From ZC4RG19 sp017577565 (GTDB lineage: Bacteria > Actinomycetota > Acidimicrobiia > Acidimicrobiales > VFJN01), in assembly GCA_047459075.1 (NCBI GenBank), contig VSCH01000004.1, forward strand, positions 1 to 64,000: a DNA stretch of 64,000 nt, written 5' to 3'. The stretch's first letter is position 1, and every line of letters starts with the position of its first letter. Under the pieces are notes generated by a model. That model saw only the letters and a list, made by a program, of their open reading frames with translations, did no database searches and was not told the origin of the DNA. A program made the translations under genes and the position numbers. This document shows, piece after piece, positions 53,054-60,468 of this stretch.

Positions 53054-54361
53054 ATGCGATCCGTCCACCGCGCCACCACCGCCCGCCCGGCCGCCGCCAC
53101 GCTCGCTGCCCTGCTGCTCGCCGCCACCCTCGCCGCGTGCGGGGACGACGGCGGCGACGAGGGCGACCGGGCCGCCCCGGCCGACGTCGTCGTCCTCGCC
53201 GCCGACGTCGAGCGGGTCGAGCCCGGGCCCGACGCCCCCGTCGCGGAGGTCGTCGCCGGCATCGAGGCCTTCGGGCTGCGGGCCGAGCGGATCCTGGCCC
53301 AGGACGGCGGCAACACCGTGCTGTCGCCGCTCAGCGTCGCCACCGCCTTCGCCATGGTGTCGGCCGGGGCCGACGAGCCGACCGAGGCGCAGATCGCCGG
53401 CGTCTTCGGCTTCCCCGAGCAGGACCGCCTCCACGAGGCGATGAACGCGCTCACCGCCGCCCTCGACGAGGCGGACGGCGGCGACCCCGAGGCCGAGGTC
53501 GTCCTCGACCGGGCCGACGCGCTGTGGGCCCAGGCCGGCTTCGACGTCGAGCCCGACTACCTCGACACGCTGGCCGAGCACTACGGCGCCGGGGTCCCGA
53601 CCACCGACTTCGAGCACGACCCCGACGGCGCCCGCCGGGCCATCAACGCGGCCGTCGCCGAGGCGACCCGCGACCGCATCGAGGAGCTGATGCCCGAGGG
53701 GACCGTCACCGAGGACACCCGGGCGGTGGTCGTGGACGCGCTCTACCTGAAGGCCCCGTGGGCCCACCCGTTCTCCTCGGACGCCACCGCGCCGGCCCCC
53801 TTCCACCGGGCCGACGGGACCACCGTCGAGGTCCCGATGATGCGCGACCCCGCCCTGTCCGCCCGGGCCGCCACGGCGCCCGACCACACGGCCGTCGAGC
53901 TGCCCTACGCCGGCGGCCAGCTGGCCATGCTGCTCGTCGTGCCGGCCGAGGGCGTCCCGCTCGACCAGGTCCTCGACGGGCTGGGGGAGGGCGGCCTCGG
54001 CGCGGTCGCCGCCGGGCTCGCGCCCGCCACCGTCGACCTCACGATGCCGACCTGGGAGACCGGCCGTGCCCTCGACCTGGCCCCGGTCCTCGGCCAGCTG
54101 GGGCTCGTCCTGCCCGGGGGCCGGCTCCCCGGCATCGCCCCCGACCTCGAGATCGCGACGGCGGTGCACGGCGCCGACATCACCGTCGACGAGGAGGGCA
54201 CCGAGGCGGCCGCCGCCACCGCCGTGGGCATGGACCTGACCGCGGCGCCGGCGGGCGAGGTGGTCACCGTCGTGGCCGACCGGCCCTTCCTCTACGCCGT
54301 GCGCCACGTGGGCACCGGGGTGCCCCTGTTCGTCGGCCGGGTGTCCGACCCGTCGGCGTGA
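53054..54361 (+). CDS. Serpin-family protease inhibitor lipoprotein
   Basis: This 435-residue protein has a signal peptide with lipobox LAAC (about 22-25). The serpin fold follows: NTVLSPLSVATAFAMVSAGA, VVDALYLKAPWAHPF, VELPYAGGQLAMLLVVP, the hinge EEGTEAAAATA (about 379-389) and ADRPFLYAVRH. The hinge keeps the small residues needed for loop insertion, so it should be inhibitory. Counting from the hinge places P1 near Leu-Thr-Ala. A GTG at 53033 is an alternative start. Its 3' end overlaps the convergent gene by 70 nt. It is probably anchored outside the membrane against foreign or own proteases. Confidence 0.88.
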   Translation: MRSVHRATTARPAAATLAALLLAATLAACGDDGGDEGDRAAPADVVVLAADVERVEPGPDAPVAEVVAGIEAFGLRAERILAQDGGNTVLSPLSVATAFAMVSAGADEPTEAQIAGVFGFPEQDRLHEAMNALTAALDEADGGDPEAEVVLDRADALWAQAGFDVEPDYLDTLAEHYGAGVPTTDFEHDPDGARRAINAAVAEATRDRIEELMPEGTVTEDTRAVVVDALYLKAPWAHPFSSDATAPAPFHRADGTTVEVPMMRDPALSARAATAPDHTAVELPYAGGQLAMLLVVPAEGVPLDQVLDGLGEGGLGAVAAGLAPATVDLTMPTWETGRALDLAPVLGQLGLVLPGGRLPGIAPDLEIATAVHGADITVDEEGTEAAAATAVGMDLTAAPAGEVVTVVADRPFLYAVRHVGTGVPLFVGRVSDPSA

Positions 54362-55788
54362 GCCGGCGGCGGGGTGCGGTCGCCGGCCTCGACCAGCACC
54401 TCGCCCTGGACCCGCACGCCGAACCAGCCGGTGCCCGGCTGGCGCAGCGCCACCCGGACCTCGTAGCGCCCGGGCTCGGCCGGCACCTCGACCGGCACGT
54501 CCACCAGGGTGCGCGCCCGCGGCGGCACCACCCGGGGCAGGGGGCCCAGCGGGTTGCCGACCGGGCGGGTGCTCGAGCCGGCCCCGGCCTGCCCCGGCAC
54601 CAGCGGGAACCAGCGGACCCCGACCTTCACCGGCCGGGGGAGGACCGAGCCGAGCGGCCGGTCGGACCGGTTGACGACCTCGAAGCGCCACGTCGTCACC
54701 TCGCCGGCGACCGCTGCCGCCGGCAGCGTCCCCCGGACGCCGCAGCGCACGGCGTCGCGGGCGGCGATCGGCTCGCCCATGGCGGCGAGCTCGGCCGCGG
54801 TCCGGGCGGTGACGAGCCGGAGCGAGGCGTCCGCGGGCGTCGACCACCGCTCGGGTGGGCGAGCTGCGGCCCGGTGCTGCTCCACCGCCCGGGCCGCGTT
54901 GGCCCCGAAGCCGGTGGCCGCCGCCCGGACGACGCCCGGGCCCGCCGTCACGATGTCGTATATCTCCAGGCACGGCATCGGGATCCGCTCGACCACCTCG
55001 AACGACCGCAGGTCGACGACCGCGACCTCGCCGCGGTCGTCGTCCCGGTCGCGGTGGGCGTTCCCGCCGACCAGCGCGTAGTGCCCGACGAAGGCCAGGC
55101 CGCGCGTGAAGCGCTGCACGCGGGCCCGCCGGCGCACCCTGCCGTCGGCGTCCAGCTCGGTCAGGGTGCCCCGCGTCGACTCGCAGACGTACCAGCGGCC
55201 CGCCCGGAACCGGGGCGTGTGGGGGTGCGCCAGCCCGGTCAGCACGTCGCGGCCGCTGCGGAGGTCGTGGACGAAGCCCGTGTGGCGGCCGGCCTCGCCC
55301 TTCCAGGCCTTGTGGCGGCCGAAGCGGCCGAAGGCGCACACGAGCAGGGCGCCGTGGTGGACCAGCAGCGAGTTGACGTGCCAGCTGTCCGGCACCGTCG
55401 AGCCCTGCCACACGAGCTGCGGCTCGTCGCGGCCGGGGTCGACCCGCCAGACGGCGTCGTCCCAGCTCGAGCTGACGTGCGGCGCCCCGTCGAACCACAC
55501 GACGTCGTGGGGGTCGCGGATGGCGTCGTAGCGGCCGTAGCTGCGCACGCCTCGGGCGTCGTACGACAGCAGCTCGCAGGTCGAGGTCTGCTCGCCCGGG
55601 GCCCGCAGGACGCGCCACAGCCGGCCGCCGCCGAGCGCGATGCCCGAGGTGGGCAGGTCGTCCAGCGCCTCGGCGCAGCCGGTGGTCAGGTCGTAGAGGC
55701 CGCCGCCCCACCTCCCGAACCCGCTGACCACCACGTGCGCCTCGCCGAGCAGGTCGCGCCAGCCGCGTTCTCGCCGGACCACCGCCAC
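54292..55788 (-). CDS. Conserved beta-propeller-like protein (DUF4915-like)
   Basis: This 498-residue protein has an N-terminal part of about 310 residues that looks like a beta-propeller (repeating LGGGRLWRVLRA, DPHDVVWFDGAPHVSSSW, HPHTPRFRAGRWYVCES, RGLAFVGHYALVGG). A C-terminal Ig-like domain (RFEVVNRSDRPLGSVLPRPVKVGVRWFPL) resembles those of polysaccharide-associated proteins. There is no signal peptide. The assignment to DUF4915 is from general resemblance only. The GTG start lies 7 nt after a -10 box. Confidence 0.6.
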   Translation of the reverse strand: MAVVRRERGWRDLLGEAHVVVSGFGRWGGGLYDLTTGCAEALDDLPTSGIALGGGRLWRVLRAPGEQTSTCELLSYDARGVRSYGRYDAIRDPHDVVWFDGAPHVSSSWDDAVWRVDPGRDEPQLVWQGSTVPDSWHVNSLLVHHGALLVCAFGRFGRHKAWKGEAGRHTGFVHDLRSGRDVLTGLAHPHTPRFRAGRWYVCESTRGTLTELDADGRVRRRARVQRFTRGLAFVGHYALVGGNAHRDRDDDRGEVAVVDLRSFEVVERIPMPCLEIYDIVTAGPGVVRAAATGFGANAARAVEQHRAAARPPERWSTPADASLRLVTARTAAELAAMGEPIAARDAVRCGVRGTLPAAAVAGEVTTWRFEVVNRSDRPLGSVLPRPVKVGVRWFPLVPGQAGAGSSTRPVGNPLGPLPRVVPPRARTLVDVPVEVPAEPGRYEVRVALRQPGTGWFGVRVQGEVLVEAGDRTPPPAHADGSDTRPTNRGTPVPTWRTA

Positions 55789-55795
55789 GCCGGCG

Positions 55796-55801
55796 ACGTT
55801 A
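55796..55801 (-). promoter_or_regulatory. -10 box of the beta-propeller-like gene
   Basis: TAACGT on the minus strand lies 7 nt before the GTG at 55788. Confidence 0.55.
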
Positions 55802-55871
55802 CCGGGGGGCGGCGCACCGCCCGGGCGCGCCCCGTTGGGCCCGCGGCGCCGCCGGCGGCCACCATGGCCCC

Positions 55872-56675
55872 GTGCCCCGCCGTGCCGACCGCCGGACGCC
55901 CCGCCGCCACGACCACGACGCCGGCGGCGACCCCGAGCTCCTCGCCGCCAAGGCGGCCCTGCGCGACGCCGTGTGGACGGCCATGTCGGAGGCCGGCGTC
56001 GCCCGCTTCCCGGGCGCCCGCAACCGCATCCCGAACTTCACGGGTGCCGAGGCCGCCGCCGAGCGGCTGCGGGCCACCCCGGAGTGGGCCCGGGCCCGCA
56101 CGATCAAGGCCAACCCCGACGCGCCCCAGCTGCCGGTGCGCCAGCGGGCCCTCGAGGACGGCAAGACGGTCTTCATGGCCGTGCCCCGGCTGGCCGAGCC
56201 CGACCCGTTCTTCCTGCTCGACCCCGACGACCTCGCCGACCCGCCGCGGCGGGCGGCGTCGATCGCGGGCGCCAGCCGGTCGGCCCGCCGGGTGGCCGTC
56301 GAGGACCTCGACCCGGTCGACCTCGTCGTCGTCGGCTGCGTGGCGGTCGGCGCCGACGGCGCCCGGCTGGGCAAGGGCGGCGGGTTCGCCGACCTCGAGC
56401 TCGCGCTGGCGACCGCGGCCGGCCTGGTCGGGCCCGGCACCGTCGTCGTGACGACCGTCCACGAGCTGCAGGTCCGGCCGGCCGGCGAGATCCCGACGAC
56501 CGACCACGACGTGCCGGTCGACCTCGTCGTCACGCCCGAGCGGGTGCTGGACTGCCGTCCCGGGCGTGCCCCCAGGCCCGAGGCCCGGCTCCGCTGGGAG
56601 GAGCTGACCGACGAGAAGGTGGCCGCGATCCCGCTGCTGCGCCGCCTGCGCGACCGGGCCGGCGCCGGTGGCTGA
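55872..56675 (+). CDS. 5-formyltetrahydrofolate cyclo-ligase family protein (MTHFSD-like)
   Basis: This 267-residue protein contains AAKAALRDAVWTAMSEAGVARFP, IKANPDAPQLPVRQRALEDGK and the substrate loop ADGARLGKGGGFADLELA, which is the cyclo-ligase motif in its MTHFSD-like form. Bona fide MTHFS enzymes have a tyrosine-rich version (GxGGGYYD), so enzymatic activity on formyl-folate is uncertain. The GTG at 55872 is the likely start; the first 20 residues are basic and poorly conserved-looking. Confidence 0.72.
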   Translation: MPRRADRRTPRRHDHDAGGDPELLAAKAALRDAVWTAMSEAGVARFPGARNRIPNFTGAEAAAERLRATPEWARARTIKANPDAPQLPVRQRALEDGKTVFMAVPRLAEPDPFFLLDPDDLADPPRRAASIAGASRSARRVAVEDLDPVDLVVVGCVAVGADGARLGKGGGFADLELALATAAGLVGPGTVVVTTVHELQVRPAGEIPTTDHDVPVDLVVTPERVLDCRPGRAPRPEARLRWEELTDEKVAAIPLLRRLRDRAGAGG

Positions 56676-56736
56676 GGCGGGCGGCCGGGGCGGTCGGGCG
56701 GAATCCCCTGGGGCGTGGCCGCGTTGGAGGTCCAGG

Positions 56737-58236
56737 ATGACCTCCGTGCACGCCGACCCCCAGCTCGATCCCGACGACCACGACCCCCGCCCCGCCGTCC
56801 GGGCCGTCGACGGCGGGGCGCCCGACGCCGACGGCGCCGTCCCGCCGGAGGCCGACGGGGTGTGGTCGCCGGCCCGGCGGCGGCTGACCACCGCCCTGGT
56901 CCTCACGATCACCCTCGTGGCCTTCGAGTCCCTGGCCATCGCCACGGTCATGCCGGTGGTGGCCGACGACCTCGGCGGGCTCGGGCTCTACGGCTGGGTC
57001 TTCTCGGGCTTCTTCCTCGGCAACCTGCTCGGGATCGTCTGGGCCGGCCAGGCCGCGGACCGCCACGGCACCCGGATGCCCTACGCGGCCGGCCTCGTCG
57101 TGTTCACGGCCGGGTTGCTGGTCGGCGGCGCCGCCGGGTCGATGGGCATGCTCGTCGCCGGCCGGGTGGCGCAGGGGCTCGGCGCCGGCGTCATCCCCGC
57201 GGTGGCCTACGCGACGGTGGCCCGGGCGTACCCGCCCGGCCTGCGCCCCCGGGTGTTCGCCGTGTTCTCGACCGCCTGGGTGATCCCCGGGCTGGTGGGG
57301 CCGGCGGCGGCCAGCGGCATCGAGCACGCGACGTCGTGGCGCTTCGTCTTCCTCGCCCTCCTGCCGCTGGTCGGCCTGGCCGCCGCGCTGGCGCTGCCGG
57401 TCCTGCCGAACCACCCGCCGCTCGCGCCGGCCGGCGAGGCCGGGCGCGCCGACGGCCGGCGCCTGCGCGACGCCGCGGTGCTCGTCGGCGGCGTGGCGCT
57501 CGTGTTCGGCGGGCTGAAGGCCGGCGCGCCGGTGCCGGTCGCCGCCCTCGTCGGCGTCGGCGCGGTGGTGGCGGCCTGGGCCTTCCTCCGGCTCGTGCCG
57601 CCCGGCACCGTGCGCCTGGCGCCGGGCATGCCGGCCGCGGTCGCCGCCCGCGGCATCCTCACCTTCGCCTTCTTCGGGACCGACGCCTACGTGTCGCTGG
57701 CGGTCACCGACGGCCACGGGGCGCCCACCTGGGTGGCGGGGCTGGCGCTCACCGGCGCCACCCTGACCTGGACCGCGGGCGCCTGGCTGCAGGAGCGGCT
57801 GGTCCGCCGGCGCGGGCCCCGGTGGCTGGTGCGGCGCGGCATGGCCGTCCTCGCGGTCGGCATCGCCGCCACCCTCGTGGGCCTCGGCGACGTGCCCGTC
57901 GCCGTGATCGTGGTCGGCTGGACGATCGGCGGCCTGGGCATCGGCCTGTCCTACGCGCCCATCACCGTCACGGTGCTCGGGGCGGCGGCCGCCGGCGAGG
58001 AGGGGGCGGCGAGCGCGTCGCTCCAGCTCACCGACGTGCTCGGCGTCGCGGTCGGGACGGGGGTCGTGGGCGCGTTCGTGGCCCTCGGCGACGGCCGGGG
58101 GTGGGCGACGACCTCGTCGCTCGGCATCGCCTTCGTCGCCACCCTCCTGATGGCGGCGGCCGGCGTGCTCGCGGCGGCGCGCCTGCCCCGCCGGCTGCCG
58201 GGCGTCGACGACGCGGGTGCCGGCGCGGCGACCTGA
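56737..58236 (+). CDS. MFS transporter, drug/H+ antiporter type
   Basis: This 499-residue major facilitator has about 12-14 helices. Typical stretches are TVMPVVADDLGGLGLYGWVFSGFFLGNLLGIVWAG followed by DRHGTRMPY (loop 2-3 motif), and AGRVAQGLGAGVIPAVAYATVARAYPP with WVIPGLVGPAAASGI (motif C region). This is the pattern of multidrug efflux proteins; the substrate is unknown. GGAGG lies 6 nt before the ATG. Confidence 0.88.
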   Translation: MTSVHADPQLDPDDHDPRPAVRAVDGGAPDADGAVPPEADGVWSPARRRLTTALVLTITLVAFESLAIATVMPVVADDLGGLGLYGWVFSGFFLGNLLGIVWAGQAADRHGTRMPYAAGLVVFTAGLLVGGAAGSMGMLVAGRVAQGLGAGVIPAVAYATVARAYPPGLRPRVFAVFSTAWVIPGLVGPAAASGIEHATSWRFVFLALLPLVGLAAALALPVLPNHPPLAPAGEAGRADGRRLRDAAVLVGGVALVFGGLKAGAPVPVAALVGVGAVVAAWAFLRLVPPGTVRLAPGMPAAVAARGILTFAFFGTDAYVSLAVTDGHGAPTWVAGLALTGATLTWTAGAWLQERLVRRRGPRWLVRRGMAVLAVGIAATLVGLGDVPVAVIVVGWTIGGLGIGLSYAPITVTVLGAAAAGEEGAASASLQLTDVLGVAVGTGVVGAFVALGDGRGWATTSSLGIAFVATLLMAAAGVLAAARLPRRLPGVDDAGAGAAT

Positions 58237-58266
58237 GCGGGCCGGTGGGGCGGGGCGCCCGGGCCC

Positions 58267-58569
58267 TCAGGACCGGGGCGTCTCGTGCAGGTTCTCGTTG
58301 ACCGCCCGGTACAGGTCGTAGATCTCCTTGCAGACCTGGCACACGGGCAGCTGCTTCGGGTCCCGCTGGGGCACGAAGCGCTCGCCGCAGAGGGCCTCGA
58401 CCGGGTAGCCGTAGACGCGGGCCTCGGTGACCTTGGCCACGGCCGACTCGCCCGGCTCGGTCCGCACGATGTGGGCGACCTTCGGCTCGCCGGTGCGCAG
58501 GTCCTCCTCGGTGCGCTCGTCGGTGCGCTCGGCGATGTCGGGCTGGATCGTCGTGAGCGGCGTGGTCAC
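58267..58569 (-). CDS. DUF3039 domain-containing protein
   Basis: This 100-residue actinobacterial protein has conserved VAHIVRTEPGESAVAKVTEARVYGYPVEALCGERFVPQRDPKQLPVCQVCKEIYDLY. The cysteines (one in ALCGERF, CQVC) probably bind zinc. Function unknown. The GTG start lies 8 nt after a TAACCT -10 box that contains the stop codon of the DinB-like gene. Confidence 0.85.
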   Translation of the reverse strand: MTTPLTTIQPDIAERTDERTEEDLRTGEPKVAHIVRTEPGESAVAKVTEARVYGYPVEALCGERFVPQRDPKQLPVCQVCKEIYDLYRAVNENLHETPRS

Positions 58570-58577
58570 GGAGGAGA

Positions 58578-58583
58578 AGGTTA
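58578..58583 (-). promoter_or_regulatory. -10 box of the DUF3039 gene, containing the DinB-like stop codon
   Basis: TAACCT on the minus strand lies 8 nt before GTG 58569; its first three bases are the TAA stop of the upstream gene. Confidence 0.55.
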
Positions 58584-59138
58584 GGACCTCGCGCGCCCGC
58601 CGAGCGCGGCCAGGCCCGCCTCGGCGTCCGCGAGGTGGTGGACCCCCTCGTGGAGCAGGTAGCGGACGTAGCCCGCGACGGTGAACGGCACGCCGTCGCT
58701 GCGGTGGCCCACCCGCTCCCAGGCCTCGCCCCGCACGCCGGCCAGCCGGTCGGCGAAGGTCGCGGCGGCGTCGACGATCGCGGCGGCCACCTCGGCGGGG
58801 TCCTGGTCGCCGTAGCGGTCCTCGACCGCGGCGGCGTCCGGGTCCCAGTCGGTGAAGCGGGGCTCGTCCTCGGCGAGCATGCGGGCGATCCGCCCCTCGA
58901 ACAGGCACAGGACGTCGCGCACGTGGCAGGCGTACTCGAGGGCCGACCACCGGTCGTCGCTCGGGCGGGTGGCGAGCAGCTCGCGGGGCCGGGCCAGGAG
59001 CCGCTGCCAGGCCGCGGCGTTGTCGCGCACCGCCGGGCCGAGCTGCTCGATGGGGACGGACCCGACGGCCAGCCCGCACTCGGGGCACGGCTGCTCCAGC
59101 ACCCAGGTCCAGTCCTCGGTGTCCGGTTCGATCGGCAC
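58581..59138 (-). CDS. DinB-superfamily protein
   Basis: This 185-residue four-helix protein has metal-ligand histidines in WSALEYACHVRDVLCLFEGR and YLLHEGVHHLADAE. The N-terminus PIEPDTEDWTWVLEQPCPECG has a CxxC pair and is typical of a DinB-like actinobacterial group. Members include mycothiol- or bacillithiol-dependent enzymes, but this protein has no assigned reaction. The GTG at 59138 is preferred because a TACGGT -10 box lies 9 nt before it; a GTG at 59198 is in frame upstream. Confidence 0.78.
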   Translation of the reverse strand: MPIEPDTEDWTWVLEQPCPECGLAVGSVPIEQLGPAVRDNAAAWQRLLARPRELLATRPSDDRWSALEYACHVRDVLCLFEGRIARMLAEDEPRFTDWDPDAAAVEDRYGDQDPAEVAAAIVDAAATFADRLAGVRGEAWERVGHRSDGVPFTVAGYVRYLLHEGVHHLADAEAGLAALGGRARS

Positions 59139-59147
59139 GGGGCCGGG

Positions 59148-59153
59148 ACCGTA
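59148..59153 (-). promoter_or_regulatory. -10 box of the DinB-like gene
   Basis: TACGGT on the minus strand lies 9 nt before GTG 59138. Confidence 0.5.
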
Positions 59154-59222
59154 GGCGGTCGGGCCCGAGGCGTCACGCGATTTCGTGGCGGGTGTCACAC
59201 CACCGGCCACGGGCGGCCCCGG

Positions 59223-59243
59223 GGCCCGCCCCCGGCGCGGGCC
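59223..59243 (-). terminator. Hairpin after the polyprenyl synthetase gene
   Basis: A 7-bp inverted repeat (GGCCCGC, 7-nt loop, GCGGGCC) lies 9 nt after the stop codon. It is short and without a T-tract. Confidence 0.4.
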
Positions 59244-59251
59244 GCCGGGGC

Positions 59252-60232
59252 TCAGCGGTCGAGGCCGGCGAGGAGGTGGCGGGTGGCGGCGGCCAGGGCC
59301 TCGCCCGCCGGGGTGGCCGGCAGCCGCTCCAGGTCGGCCAGGGCCCGCTCGACGTAGCCCCGGGCGTCCTCGAGGGCCCGGGCGACGCCGCCGCCCTCCC
59401 GCACGATCTGGAGGGCGCGGGCCCGGGCCTCCGGGGTGAGCGGCCCGCCGAGCAGCGACCGCAGCTCCTCGCCCCCGGGGCCGTCGAGGGCCCGCAGCAC
59501 GGGCAGGTTGTAGACGCCCTCGGCCATGTCGTGGCCGGCCGGCTTGCCCAGCTCCTCCTCGGTGGCGACGACGTCGAGGACGTCGTCCACCACCTGGAAC
59601 GCCATGCCGTAGTGGTGGCCGAAGTCGGTGAGGGCGTCGACCTCCTCCCGGGGGAGGTCGGACACGATGCCCCCGATGCGGCAGGCGGTGGCGTAGAGGG
59701 CCGCGGTCTTGCCGGCGATGGCGGCCGTGTAGTCCTCGACCGTGCGGTCGACCCGGTAGGCGAACCGCAGCTCGCGGACCTCGCCCTCGCAGAGCCGGCC
59801 GATCGTCGCCGCCAGCAGCGAGGCGACCTCGGTGCCGAGGGAGGCGGCCAGCTCCGACGCCCGGGCCAGGAGGAAGTCGCCGGACAGGATCGCCCGCAGG
59901 TTGCCCCACCGGGCGTTGACGCTCTCGACGCCGTGGCGGGTGGCGGCCTCGTCGATGACGTCGTCGTGGTGCAGCGAGCCGACGTGCACCAGCTCGCAGG
60001 CGACGCCGCCCGTGATGGCGTCGTCGCTGACGCCCGACGGCCCCGACCCGGCGGTGGACGACAGGGCGGTGAAGATGGGGCGCAGCCGCTTGCCGCCGGC
60101 CCGCACGAGGTGCGAGGCCATCTCGGCCATGGTGGGGTCGTCGGACTCCACCGCGGCCGCCAGCCGCTTGTCGACCCGCTCGCGCAGGGCCGGCAGGCCG
60201 GGCAGGTCGAGCAGGGGGTGAGGGGAGGCCAC
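59252..60232 (-). CDS. Polyprenyl diphosphate synthase
   Basis: This 326-residue trans-prenyltransferase elongates farnesyl or geranylgeranyl diphosphate with IPP, probably for the menaquinone side chain. The first aspartate-rich motif is HHDDVIDEAATRHG (about 87) and the second VVDDVLDVVATEEELGKPAGHD (about 212). MASHLVRAGGKRLRP is the conserved first block. Of two GTG codons (60238, 60232) the second is chosen: it lies 7 nt after a TACCGT -10 box, whereas the first would be only 1 nt away. The product chain length cannot be read from sequence. Confidence 0.88.
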   Translation of the reverse strand: MASPHPLLDLPGLPALRERVDKRLAAAVESDDPTMAEMASHLVRAGGKRLRPIFTALSSTAGSGPSGVSDDAITGGVACELVHVGSLHHDDVIDEAATRHGVESVNARWGNLRAILSGDFLLARASELAASLGTEVASLLAATIGRLCEGEVRELRFAYRVDRTVEDYTAAIAGKTAALYATACRIGGIVSDLPREEVDALTDFGHHYGMAFQVVDDVLDVVATEEELGKPAGHDMAEGVYNLPVLRALDGPGGEELRSLLGGPLTPEARARALQIVREGGGVARALEDARGYVERALADLERLPATPAGEALAAATRHLLAGLDR

Positions 60233-60239
60233 GGCCACG

Positions 60240-60245
60240 ACGGTA
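60240..60245 (-). promoter_or_regulatory. -10 box of the polyprenyl synthase gene
   Basis: TACCGT on the minus strand lies 7 nt before GTG 60232 and decides the start codon. Confidence 0.55.
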
Positions 60246-60352
60246 GGTGACCCGCGCGCCCGGCCGAAACCGGCCGCGCCGCCGCGGCCGGCGCGACCCG
60301 GCCCGTGCCGGCCCCGGCACGCCGGGGAGGGGCGGGCGGCGCCGAGGCCCGC

Positions 60353-60373
60353 GCGATCCAGTCGCGATCCAGT
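60353..60373. repeat. Tandem 10-bp repeat upstream of clpC
   Basis: GCGATCCAGT occurs twice, at 60353-60362 and 60364-60373, one helical turn apart, about 50 nt before the clpC -10 box. It could be an activator site. Confidence 0.4.
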
Positions 60374-60424
60374 TACGAAGGTGGGGAACCCGCCACGGGC
60401 GGCGTCGTCGTCACCGAACGGCTG

Positions 60425-60430
60425 TAGAGT
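60425..60430 (+). promoter_or_regulatory. -10 box of clpC
   Basis: TAGAGT lies 38 nt before the TTG start, leaving a leader that contains the GGGAGG ribosome site at 60455-60460. Confidence 0.5.
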
Positions 60431-60468
60431 TTCCCCACGGATCCCCCGACTGGCGGGAGGCAGGTCTC

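Noticed and set aside
60383..60410. GGGGAAC-N17-GTC as a SigR-type promoter for clpC
   Set aside because: The -35 ends in C rather than T and the -10 lacks GTT; TAGAGT at 60425 is a better candidate.
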